The notes beneath the pieces are model-generated. The model searched no databases, was not told where the DNA came from, and was given only the letters and a program-made list of their open reading frames with translations. Below, piece by piece: positions 1 through 5,093 of a stretch of DNA of 5,093 bases (positions are counted from its first letter, which is position 1; every line of letters begins with the position of its first letter). The DNA is from an uncultured Flavobacteriales bacterium (GTDB lineage: Bacteria > Bacteroidota > Bacteroidia > Flavobacteriales_D > Crocinitomicaceae): NCBI GenBank assembly GCA_903899795.1, contig CAIUKX010000474.1:1-5093 (forward strand), read 5' to 3'. Made by a program: the position numbers and the translations under genes.

Positions 1-86
1 CTTATATCGCACCGCTCAACTTCCTACCTTTGCTACGTTCCCGTCCTGGAGGATTTGGAAGGAGCTGGTCGTACAAGACTTACCCC
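1..86 (-). ncRNA. ffs: Small signal recognition particle RNA (4.5S RNA), 3' end cut by window edge
   Basis: This is the RNA scaffold of the bacterial signal recognition particle. It binds Ffh and FtsY and targets nascent membrane and secreted proteins to the Sec translocon. Read on the minus strand, the sequence contains the hallmark apical hairpin: CAGG, ACG, a GGAA tetraloop (plus-strand 38-41), CGU, AGCA. This lines up position for position with the E. coli core CAGG-UCC-GGAA-GGA-AGCA, with compensatory changes in the 3-bp stem. The flanking arms also pair, for example GCUC with GAGC and UCUUGU with the AUAAG-containing 3' arm, giving the usual long rod. The 5' end is placed at the GGGG near 83-86, just downstream of a strong promoter. 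The last few 3' bases lie outside the window. The family usually measures about 100 nt, so roughly 10-15 nt are missing. The gene is transcribed away from the arsR operon. Confidence 0.9.
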
Positions 87-91
87 AGCCA

Positions 92-121
92 CAAAAGTAG
101 TCAGTTTTTTCTGTTTTACAA
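92..121 (-). promoter_or_regulatory. Promoter of the SRP RNA gene (Bacteroidota type)
   Basis: On the minus strand, TACTTTTG (plus-strand 92-99) matches the Bacteroidota -7 consensus TAnnTTTG exactly. A TTG (-33 element, plus-strand 119-121) sits 19 bases upstream, within the usual spacing. The -7 element ends 5-6 bases before the GGGG that begins the SRP RNA, which fits a transcription start near 86-88. The position is fixed independently by the RNA structure, so the call is well supported. No start site has been measured. Confidence 0.75.
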
Positions 122-223
122 TACTGAAATTGAAAATAAATTTAAATCATCTTGTTTACCTCATAAAACAAGCATTATTCATCCCTTTTCACATCTTTTT
201 TTTTTATTTTTTTTCAAAATTAA

Positions 224-255
224 TTTGCGAAACCAAATAGTTGCACATATATTTG
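224..255 (+). promoter_or_regulatory. Promoter of the arsR / SRPBCC-VOC operon
   Basis: TTTG at 224-227 (-33) and TATATTTG at 248-255 (-7, exact match to TAnnTTTG) are separated by 20 bases. The predicted transcription start is about 260-262, leaving a leader of roughly 27 bases before the ATG at 289. Just upstream lies an uninterrupted T-rich stretch (T10-A-T8, 196-214), which could act as an UP-like or DNA-bending element. That role is inference. Operator-like repeats overlap both the spacer and the start region. Confidence 0.7.
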
Positions 256-275
256 CAACCAATTAGTTTCATATA
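229..275 (+). promoter_or_regulatory. Tandem operator-like repeats for the ArsR-family repressor
   Basis: Two 21-base copies lie at 229-249 and 255-275, identical at 17 of 21 positions, with a 26-base period. Each has a core of AAC-N6-GTT (231-242 and 257-268) flanked by G and C, so each is an imperfect palindrome of the sort a dimeric winged-helix protein binds. In addition, GTTGCA (240-245) and TGCAAC (254-259) form a perfect inverted repeat across the -7 element. Copy 1 lies between the -33 and -7 elements and copy 2 covers the predicted start, so bound repressor would block RNA polymerase. Binding by the ArsR product of the next gene is inferred from position. Confidence 0.6.
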
Positions 276-288
276 ACAAATTTTAGGA

Positions 289-615
289 ATGAGAAGAGAT
301 ATATTTCAAGCAATAGCAGACCCTACAAGAAGAGCTATTATTGGTTTGATCGCTATGCAGGCTATGACACCGAATGCAATTGCCGAACATTTTGACACTT
401 CCCGTCAGGCCATCTCAAAGCATTTGCGCATTCTCACAGAATGTGACTTAGTCAAACAAGAACAACAAGGTAGGGAAATATATTATTTACTTGAAATCAA
501 CAAAATGCAGGAAATCGATAAATGGTTGAATCAATTCCGAAAAATCTGGGAAAGTCGATTCAACGAATTGGATAAATTAATCATAAACATAAAAAACAAG
601 AAAAATGAACAGTAA
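289..615 (+). CDS. ArsR-family winged-helix transcriptional repressor
   Basis: This 108-residue protein is a typical length for a compact ArsR/SmtB-type regulator, which usually acts as a dimeric repressor released by a ligand. It starts MRRDIFQAIADPTRRAII, the standard N-terminus of the subgroup paired with SRPBCC genes. The helix-turn-helix covers about residues 28-50, with the recognition helix in TSRQAISKHLRIL. A beta-wing follows at 53-69 (DLVKQEQQGREIYYLLE), and a C-terminal helix at 75-100 contains the FRKIWESRFNELD pattern usual in this subgroup. The ELCVCDL-type metal site of arsenic/cadmium sensors is absent, so a metal sensor is unlikely and the effector is unknown. Its stop overlaps the next gene by 11 bases, suggesting translational coupling. 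The tandem operators upstream suggest autorepression. Confidence 0.9.
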   Translation: MRRDIFQAIADPTRRAIIGLIAMQAMTPNAIAEHFDTSRQAISKHLRILTECDLVKQEQQGREIYYLLEINKMQEIDKWLNQFRKIWESRFNELDKLIINIKNKKNEQ

Positions 616-1576
616 TCTTTTATTTGATTTTAAAGTCAACAAGGAAACGAAGACGATCCAAGTTCAACGTGAATTTGCAGCCAATGTCGAAATCGTTTGG
701 GAAGCATGGACAAATCCTGAATTATTGGACCAATGGTGGGCTCCAAAACCGTTTCAAACCAAAACAAAATCAATGGATTTTCGAGTGGGAGGCTTTTGGT
801 TATACGCAATGGTTGGACCGGATAACACTACGCATTGGGGTAAAGCAGATTATCTTACTATCGACACTAAAAAAAGTTTCTCCGGTTTAGATGGATTTTG
901 CGATGAAAACAGTACCATCAATGAAGCTTTTCCACGATCAAAATGGAATAATACCTTTAACCAGCATTCAGAAGATTCAACTACTGTCAATATTGAAATT
1001 CAATACGATCAACTTTCAGATTTAGAAAAAATCATTGAAATGGGCTTTAAAGAAGGATTTACTGCAGCACTTCAAAATCTGGATCATTATATTGAAACAA
1101 AGTTCAAACTTCGAAGTGAATTAAAAACAGAAAATATAGCTCGTGTTTGTACATATTTGAATTTCCCAGGTAATACCGAAGATGCTTTCTTATTCTACAA
1201 ATCCGTATTTCAAACTGATTTTAGTGGCGGCGGACTCCAACGATTCGGAGATCTTCCTGCAGATTCAAATCACCCGCCAGTTGCCGATGCAATAAAAAAT
1301 ATGATCATTCATGTGGAACTTCCTATTCTTGGAAACCATATTCTAATGGGTACTGATGCTCCTAAAGAAATGGGATTCACACTTGTTCAAGGAAATAATA
1401 TGCACATTTCACTCGAACCAGAAACAAGAAGTGAAGCCGATCGAATATTCAATGAATTGTCAGCTGGTGGAAATATTACAATGCCACTCGAAGACATGTT
1501 TTTTGGATCTTATTTTGGTAGTTTCACAGATAAATTCGGAATCAATTGGATGATTAATTGTGTGAGTAAAAATTAA
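605..1576 (+). CDS. SRPBCC (AHSA1-like) and PhnB-like VOC domain fusion protein
   Basis: The 323-residue protein joins two domains often found as separate proteins. Residues about 17-167 form an SRPBCC/AHSA1-type lipophilic-ligand-binding fold: VQREFAANVEIVWEAWTNPE, then LDQWWAPKPF, then MDFRVGGFWLYAM, ending in the long C-terminal helix MGFKEGFTAALQNLDHYI. Residues about 178-320 form a VOC (glyoxalase/bleomycin-resistance fold) domain of the PhnB-like group, shown by FPGNTEDAFLFYKSVF, MIIHVELPILGNHILMG, NMHISLEP and the closing GSYFGSFTDKFGINWM. A short linker (about 168-177) separates them. Neither domain identifies a substrate. VOC members may be metal enzymes or binding proteins, and H236/E238 and H267 are candidate ligands by pattern only. 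The ATG at 605 lies inside the end of arsR, so the two are almost certainly co-transcribed. There is no signal peptide, so it is probably cytosolic. Confidence 0.88.
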   Translation: MNSNLLFDFKVNKETKTIQVQREFAANVEIVWEAWTNPELLDQWWAPKPFQTKTKSMDFRVGGFWLYAMVGPDNTTHWGKADYLTIDTKKSFSGLDGFCDENSTINEAFPRSKWNNTFNQHSEDSTTVNIEIQYDQLSDLEKIIEMGFKEGFTAALQNLDHYIETKFKLRSELKTENIARVCTYLNFPGNTEDAFLFYKSVFQTDFSGGGLQRFGDLPADSNHPPVADAIKNMIIHVELPILGNHILMGTDAPKEMGFTLVQGNNMHISLEPETRSEADRIFNELSAGGNITMPLEDMFFGSYFGSFTDKFGINWMINCVSKN

Positions 1577-1615
1577 CAGAAGTTGAAACTGAGATTCACT
1601 CACTAATGATTAGAA

Positions 1616-1662
1616 AAAAACCGCATTTGGATCGAATAAAAAATGGTTCATTTGCGGTTTTT
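1616..1662. terminator. Probable intrinsic terminator after the arsR operon
   Basis: A perfect 10-bp inverted repeat pairs AAAAACCGCA (1616-1625) with TGCGGTTTTT (1653-1662). The T-run at its 3' end is followed by a T-rich stretch. The loop is 27 bases, long for an intrinsic terminator, and no clear inner stem closes it, so efficiency is uncertain. The A-run on the other side would serve as a T-run for the minus strand, so it could work in both directions. It lies 40 bases after the upstream stop codon. Confidence 0.55.
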
Positions 1663-1724
1663 GATTTTATTAAGTTGATAAAAAAACAACTATTATTTAA
1701 AGATTAATTTTAAACTAAAAAAAC

Positions 1725-1753
1725 TTGTTTATTTTGAATATTTAATATCTTAG
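1725..1753 (+). promoter_or_regulatory. Candidate promoter of the DNase II / phospholipase C operon
   Basis: TTG at 1725-1727 and TATCTTAG at 1746-1753 are spaced by 18 bases. The -7 element matches TAnnTTTG except for A in place of the third T. Transcription would start near 1758-1762, about 18-20 bases before the ATG at 1779. That would leave the in-frame TTG at 1755 outside or at the very edge of the mRNA. No operator-like repeat was found nearby. Confidence 0.5.
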
Positions 1754-1778
1754 CTTGCTAAATTCAGTTAAGAAAAAT

Positions 1779-2984
1779 ATGGAACTAAACAACACACTTC
1801 CTGCTCCTACTCCTATGGCAGGGAAAAATCAACCAGTAGATTGGCTTTTTGCCTTTAAATTTAATTCAGAATCTTTTCCCGGTTGCACAGATGACGGTAC
1901 AACACCTACAGTAGGTACTCAGGGAATTTTTGGAGGGACAGTTGATGTCTACAAAGACGGACATAGTCAGCAATATGTTTTCGCGACAAGTGCTAATCCT
2001 ACTTTAGCAAAAGGTCAGGGATGTATTGGTGCAACCTATGATGATCCGTTAGGAGCAACTTTCGCTCAAGTTTATAATAATCCGGGGTATTATTATGTCC
2101 TTTGGAACGATCAATTCTACAACGACCCTATAAAAAACATGGATTCACCGTGGGGTCATAGTAAAGGAATGCTAGCATGGAATGATGATGGTGAAGGAAT
2201 GGTATTACAAGTTTCAACTCCTTCATGGCCAGCCTCAGGAAGTTCGGCAAATCCCAGACAAAATGATGGAAATACCCTCGGTTGTATCAATGACGATGAC
2301 ATTGAAGTAAGTCAACATTTCTTTTCTTTGAAATTAACAAAAGATGATTTGGTAAGTGTTTTAAACGGTGTTCATAATGCGAGCATAGCAACAAATCTAT
2401 CTCAGCCAAGTATCGTCAACAACGGAGGTCCGGCAGATGTTCAAGCATTAGTCAATTCTCTTGGAAAAGAATCAAAAAGCACCAGTATTTTCAGAGCAAC
2501 TTTATCAACAGGAATTCAGATAATATCCAAACCTTCAGCAATGGCTGTTCCACCTTGGCAAATGGTATCAGCAGAATTGCAGGGACTTGATCTCCGTGTT
2601 GCAAGTTGGTGGGCTAATCCGGAAATTTACAGTACGGAATCAGGACAAACTCCAGGTTGTTGGGCAAGTGGTTTAGCCACTCCCGGAGCAGTTGAAATTG
2701 CAACATCAGGAAGTTGGAATGGAACACCTTTCGAACTTATCGGTGGTGATGGTGAAAACCGTAATCATGCAAAAATTGGAATCTCTAAAGATACAACTCA
2801 ACCCATAAGTATTTTCGGTGATATGAACCAGCAAGGGGCACTTTCGCCAAACTATTCATATACCGGACAAACCTGTACAAGCAGTCAAAATGGAAGAGGC
2901 GGAACCTTTTATGTAGTGAACAATTCGGATTTATTTACAAGTCTGACTTCACTACTACAAGGAGATTCAGCTCCGGTAAAATAA
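1779..2984 (+). CDS. Deoxyribonuclease II family protein (phospholipase D-like fold)
   Basis: DNase II enzymes are metal-independent acid endonucleases that hydrolyse DNA to 3'-phosphate ends and use two HxK motifs on a phospholipase D-like fold. In this 401-residue protein the family landmarks occur in order. They are PVDWLFAFKFN (19-29), WGHSKGMLAWNDDGEGMVLQ (125-144, H127/K129), PSWP (148-151), NHAKIGIS (329-336, H330/K332), FGDMNQ (346-351) and GRGGTF (372-377). The last two parallel the GDMNR and RGGGT segments of animal DNase II. Length is close to the usual 350-400. The ATG at 1779 is preferred over the in-frame TTG at 1755, which overlaps the promoter. An in-frame TAA at 1743 rules out a longer N-terminus. 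No hydrophobic signal peptide is visible, which is unusual because studied members are lysosomal or secreted. There are five cysteines (36, 81, 169, 294, 366). The gene shares an operon with the phospholipase C-like gene 27 bases downstream. Confidence 0.85.
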   Translation: MELNNTLPAPTPMAGKNQPVDWLFAFKFNSESFPGCTDDGTTPTVGTQGIFGGTVDVYKDGHSQQYVFATSANPTLAKGQGCIGATYDDPLGATFAQVYNNPGYYYVLWNDQFYNDPIKNMDSPWGHSKGMLAWNDDGEGMVLQVSTPSWPASGSSANPRQNDGNTLGCINDDDIEVSQHFFSLKLTKDDLVSVLNGVHNASIATNLSQPSIVNNGGPADVQALVNSLGKESKSTSIFRATLSTGIQIISKPSAMAVPPWQMVSAELQGLDLRVASWWANPEIYSTESGQTPGCWASGLATPGAVEIATSGSWNGTPFELIGGDGENRNHAKIGISKDTTQPISIFGDMNQQGALSPNYSYTGQTCTSSQNGRGGTFYVVNNSDLFTSLTSLLQGDSAPVK

Positions 2985-3011
2985 ATTATTCATCATTCAC
3001 AAAAATAATTT

Positions 3012-4568
3012 ATGAGTACAAATCAAAATCAATACCTCGAACCAAACATTGACGCCCTGAAAAAAAGAATCAAGCATGTTGTGGTTCTAATGCTTGAAAA
3101 TCATTCTTTTGATAATATGTTAGGATGGCTTTACGATGGGAAACGAATTCCTGACGGACAATCATTTGAAGGTTTAAATACACATCTTTGGAATCCGCTT
3201 GACAATATCGATGCGGATGGTAATCCCTTTATTGAAAAAGTTCCAGTTGAAAAAAATGGACAGAAAAAATACAATCATGGAAAGGAAATTCCGAATAAAG
3301 TAGATTATACCCTTCCCAATCCTGATCCGGGAGAAGGATTTGCAGATACAACACATCAATTGTTTCTCAAATACAAAGTAGGAGAATTATATCCACCTGC
3401 ACCGATCAATATGGGATTTGTTCAGAACTATAACAATGCAATGCTCTATGGGACCTTGACCTACGGTGATGCACCCACCAATCCACGGGATATTATGAAG
3501 TGTTACACACCTCAACAAACTCCGGTTTTAAGTGAATTGGCCAGAAGTTTTGCTGTATGTGATCAATACCATTGCTCGGTTCCCAGTCAAACACTACCCA
3601 ATCGATCCTTCATTCATGCTGCTAAATCGGATGGTAACGTGAATAATAATCCGAATGCGTTTACCTCATCCCCAACCATTTATAATAAAATACAAGACAA
3701 AATCGATCAGGGGGCTGACATTAGCTGGCGAATTTTCAGTAATAACTTGATGCCAACCAACGAGCAACAAAAAGAAAGCGATTTAAACGGTGAATTTGGA
3801 AAAGATCATTTCTCACTGACTCGTTTAACAATGAAACAGTTGCATGATCCACGCTTTGATTCCAATTTCGAAAATTTACATGACTTTTACGACAAATGCA
3901 AAAAGGGAGATCTTCCCTCCTATTCGTTTTTAGAACCTATTTATGGAGGAGATTTACAAAACGATCAGCATCCACCGGCTGACATACGTCCGGGTGAACG
4001 TTTGATCGCTGACATTTATAATGCTGTCAAAAATTCGCCTTCATTTAATGAAACGTTGCTTGTAATAACTTACGACGAACACGGAGGATGTTATGATCAT
4101 TTCCCCCCGATGGGAGGAGCAAAAAATCCAGATAAAGATGGAAAAGCAGGTCAGCAAGGCTTTCTTTTCAATCGCTTTGGAGTTCGTGTACCCTGTATTT
4201 TGATCAATCCATATATTAAAAAAGGGTTGATCGCACGTCCATCTGGATATACTCCTTATGATCATACTTCAGTCATTAAAACGATTCAAAACCTATTCGA
4301 TGTTGAAGGGCTGACTCCGCGTTCAGATGCTGCTCCCGATTTTTCTGGTGTCTTTACTTTAGAAGAACCTAGAACTGATGATCTTCCGGAAGTTAAACCC
4401 CTGAAATATCCTCAAAAAACGGATGGAAAAGGTTATGGGGTAAATTCATTACACAAGTTAATGGCGAAATTAGTTGCTGAATTGACTAACACTGAAGTCC
4501 CTTCAGAAGACAAACTTTTGGAATATACTCAAGCGAAATATTCCGAACTTTTCATTCAAAGAAAGTAA
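3012..4568 (+). CDS. Phosphoesterase family protein, phospholipase C / AcpA-like
   Basis: This 518-residue enzyme belongs to the phosphoesterase family that includes bacterial non-hemolytic phospholipase C, acid phosphatase AcpA and plant NPC enzymes, and it likely cleaves phospholipid head groups or other phosphate esters. The motifs appear in order: KHVVVLMLENHSFDNMLGW (21-39, with metal ligands E29 and N30), SVPSQTLPNRSF (189-200, with T194 the presumed nucleophile before PNR), SYSFLEP (303-309), DQHPP (318-322), VITYDEHGGCYDHF (351-364, D355/E356 metal site) and YDHTSVIKTI (416-425). All core residues look intact, so activity is expected. The typical bacterial relative carries a Tat or Sec signal, but this one begins MSTNQNQYLEPN and reaches the first catalytic strand by residue 22, with no leader. 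The final 70 residues are charged and show no recognised domain. It is the second gene of the DNase II operon and is followed by a strong terminator. Lipase versus phosphatase specificity cannot be decided here. Confidence 0.88.
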   Translation: MSTNQNQYLEPNIDALKKRIKHVVVLMLENHSFDNMLGWLYDGKRIPDGQSFEGLNTHLWNPLDNIDADGNPFIEKVPVEKNGQKKYNHGKEIPNKVDYTLPNPDPGEGFADTTHQLFLKYKVGELYPPAPINMGFVQNYNNAMLYGTLTYGDAPTNPRDIMKCYTPQQTPVLSELARSFAVCDQYHCSVPSQTLPNRSFIHAAKSDGNVNNNPNAFTSSPTIYNKIQDKIDQGADISWRIFSNNLMPTNEQQKESDLNGEFGKDHFSLTRLTMKQLHDPRFDSNFENLHDFYDKCKKGDLPSYSFLEPIYGGDLQNDQHPPADIRPGERLIADIYNAVKNSPSFNETLLVITYDEHGGCYDHFPPMGGAKNPDKDGKAGQQGFLFNRFGVRVPCILINPYIKKGLIARPSGYTPYDHTSVIKTIQNLFDVEGLTPRSDAAPDFSGVFTLEEPRTDDLPEVKPLKYPQKTDGKGYGVNSLHKLMAKLVAELTNTEVPSEDKLLEYTQAKYSELFIQRK

Positions 4569-4578
4569 AATCGGATTC

Positions 4579-4594
4579 GTTTTATATATAAAAC
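4579..4594. repeat. Perfect 16-bp AT-rich palindrome
   Basis: GTTTTATATATAAAAC is perfectly self-complementary over 16 bases. It lies 11 bases after the phospholipase C-like stop codon and 16 bases before the terminator stem. It could be a protein-binding site or a cruciform-prone element, or a chance product of AT-rich DNA. No function can be assigned. Confidence 0.4.
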
Positions 4595-4609
4595 ATATAC
4601 CTAAATAAT

Positions 4610-4637
4610 AAGCCTCTGAGAAATCAGAGGCTTTTTT
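4610..4637 (+). terminator. Strong intrinsic terminator of the DNase II / phospholipase C operon
   Basis: A perfect 10-bp stem pairs AAGCCTCTGA (4610-4619) with TCAGAGGCTT (4624-4633), closed by a GAAA tetraloop and followed by more T residues (the T-run extends from 4632 to 4637). This is a textbook rho-independent terminator placed 41 bases after the stop codon. It separates the two-gene operon from the downstream secreted-protein gene. Confidence 0.9.
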
Positions 4638-4723
4638 ATTTAAATAGTCTACTTAAACTACAAAACAAGAAGATAAACAATTGTAAAACAGTGAAATAAA
4701 TACTTTATTACCGCTATTCATAC

Positions 4724-4752
4724 TTGGTAAAAAAAAGATCAGCCTAAATTTC
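4724..4752 (+). promoter_or_regulatory. Weak candidate promoter for the downstream secreted-protein gene
   Basis: TTG at 4724-4726 and TAAATTTC at 4745-4752 are spaced by 18 bases. The -7 element differs from TAnnTTTG only in the last base. It would give a leader of about 60 bases before the ATG at 4819. In DNA this AT-rich such matches occur by chance, so the call is tentative. Apart from this, the 4638-4818 stretch shows nothing recognisable. Confidence 0.3.
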
Positions 4753-4818
4753 ACAATAATTTGTTTTATCAACATAAATAAACTAACATAGCCGTTATAA
4801 ACTAAAAACTTTAAAACT

Positions 4819-5093
4819 ATGAAAAAGAGATTATTACTAATAGCCTGCTCTGGGCTATGGATGAGTTTGAACGCTCAAAATTTTGAGAAAAGACCAGTCG
4901 ATTACACCCAACAAAAAGGGATTTCAAACCTCACATTACGCAGTCAAGAGAAAGTGACAAATACCTTTCAAAAACTTTCCGAAGTGTATGTTTTGGATTT
5001 CAGCAATGCAAAAACAAAATCATTATAGGATGAATTTTCCAGCAATTATCTAAAAACAGTCAAAAAAGCAGATTTTGTAGAATATTCAAATCA
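4819..5093 (+). pseudogene. Secreted protein, possibly a protease propeptide, interrupted by an in-frame TAG and cut by window edge
   Basis: The first 69 codons start with a clear Sec signal peptide: KKR, then a hydrophobic core LLLIACSGLWMSL, then NAQ, with cleavage probably before Q20. A TAG stop falls at 5026-5028. The same frame stays open for all 21 remaining codons and reads DEFSSNYLKTVKKADFVEYSN, which has the charge and hydrophobic pattern of real protein and continues the preceding VYVLDFSNAKTKSL. The combination of a beta strand (VYVLDF), a helix and a VEYSN ending resembles the inhibitor I9-type propeptide of subtilisin-like proteases, but that is only a weak pattern match and the catalytic part lies outside the window. 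The stop could be a CAG- or AAG-to-TAG nonsense mutation, a sequencing error, or a true end of a short secreted protein. The first is favoured if the frame stays open beyond the edge. Confidence 0.55.

Noticed and set aside
196..214. T10-A-T8 tract considered as the tail of a terminator
   Set aside because: No GC-containing hairpin precedes it on the plus strand, and the upstream gene runs the other way. It is better seen as an AT-rich promoter-upstream element or a slippage-prone tract.
30..266. Overlapping plus-strand open frames (30-266 and 55-240) at the left end
   Set aside because: They run through the SRP RNA gene, its promoter, the T10-A-T8 tract and the arsR promoter. The products are low-complexity (phenylalanine-rich) and match nothing recognisable.
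624..890. Alternative-frame plus-strand frames inside the SRPBCC-VOC gene (624-890 and 1356-1553)
   Set aside because: The main frame shows clear SRPBCC and VOC motifs over the same bases, so these are out-of-frame shadows.
1577..1778. Search for a small gene, RNA or riboswitch between the two operons
   Set aside because: Only the hairpin terminator and the candidate promoter are supported. The rest is AT-rich sequence without an open frame or conserved structure that I can recognise.
3201..3236. EF-hand-like calcium loop (DNIDADGNPFIE, residues 64-75) in the phospholipase C-like protein
   Set aside because: The spacing of acidic residues does not fit DxDxDG, since position 3 is isoleucine. 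No flanking EF helices are evident.
3174..3359. Minus-strand open frames inside the phospholipase C-like gene (3174-3359 and 4041-4265)
   Set aside because: They are antisense to well-conserved catalytic sequence and their translations are compositionally odd. They are shadows of the real gene.

Overview
This is a low-GC window from a member of the Bacteroidota, probably a flavobacterium-like organism. The evidence is promoters of the Bacteroidota type (a TTG element about 18-20 bases upstream of TAnnTTTG), A-rich leaders instead of Shine-Dalgarno sites, strong A/T codon bias, and a signal peptide ending in the ...LNAQ style common in this phylum. The species cannot be fixed from the sequence.

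Layout, left to right. (1) Bases 1-86, minus strand: most of a small bacterial SRP RNA gene (4.5S RNA, ffs), running off the left edge and preceded by a near-perfect promoter of its own. (2) Bases 224-1576, plus strand: a two-gene operon. It encodes an ArsR-family winged-helix repressor and, overlapping it by 11 bases, a fusion of an SRPBCC/AHSA1 domain with a PhnB-like VOC domain. The promoter carries two copies of a 21-base operator-like repeat, one between the -33 and -7 elements and one over the predicted transcription start, which suggests autorepression. A hairpin with a T-rich tail follows. (3) Bases 1725-4637, plus strand: a second two-gene operon with its own promoter and a strong intrinsic terminator. 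It encodes a DNase II-family nuclease (two HxK motifs plus GDMN and RGGTF) and, 27 bases downstream, a phosphoesterase of the phospholipase C/AcpA family. Neither has a visible signal peptide, although most relatives of both families work outside the cytosol. (4) From 4819 to the right edge: the start of a secreted protein, interrupted by an in-frame TAG at 5026-5028. The frame continues afterwards with plausible coding sequence resembling a protease propeptide.

How the genes may work together: the arsR/SRPBCC-VOC pair looks like a self-regulated small-molecule response unit of unknown ligand. The DNase II/phospholipase C pair looks like a co-expressed degradative or toxic module acting on DNA and phospholipid (or phosphate esters). 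It is the most interesting part of the window, because a DNase II-family enzyme paired with a PLC-like enzyme, both leaderless, raises the question of how they reach their substrates.
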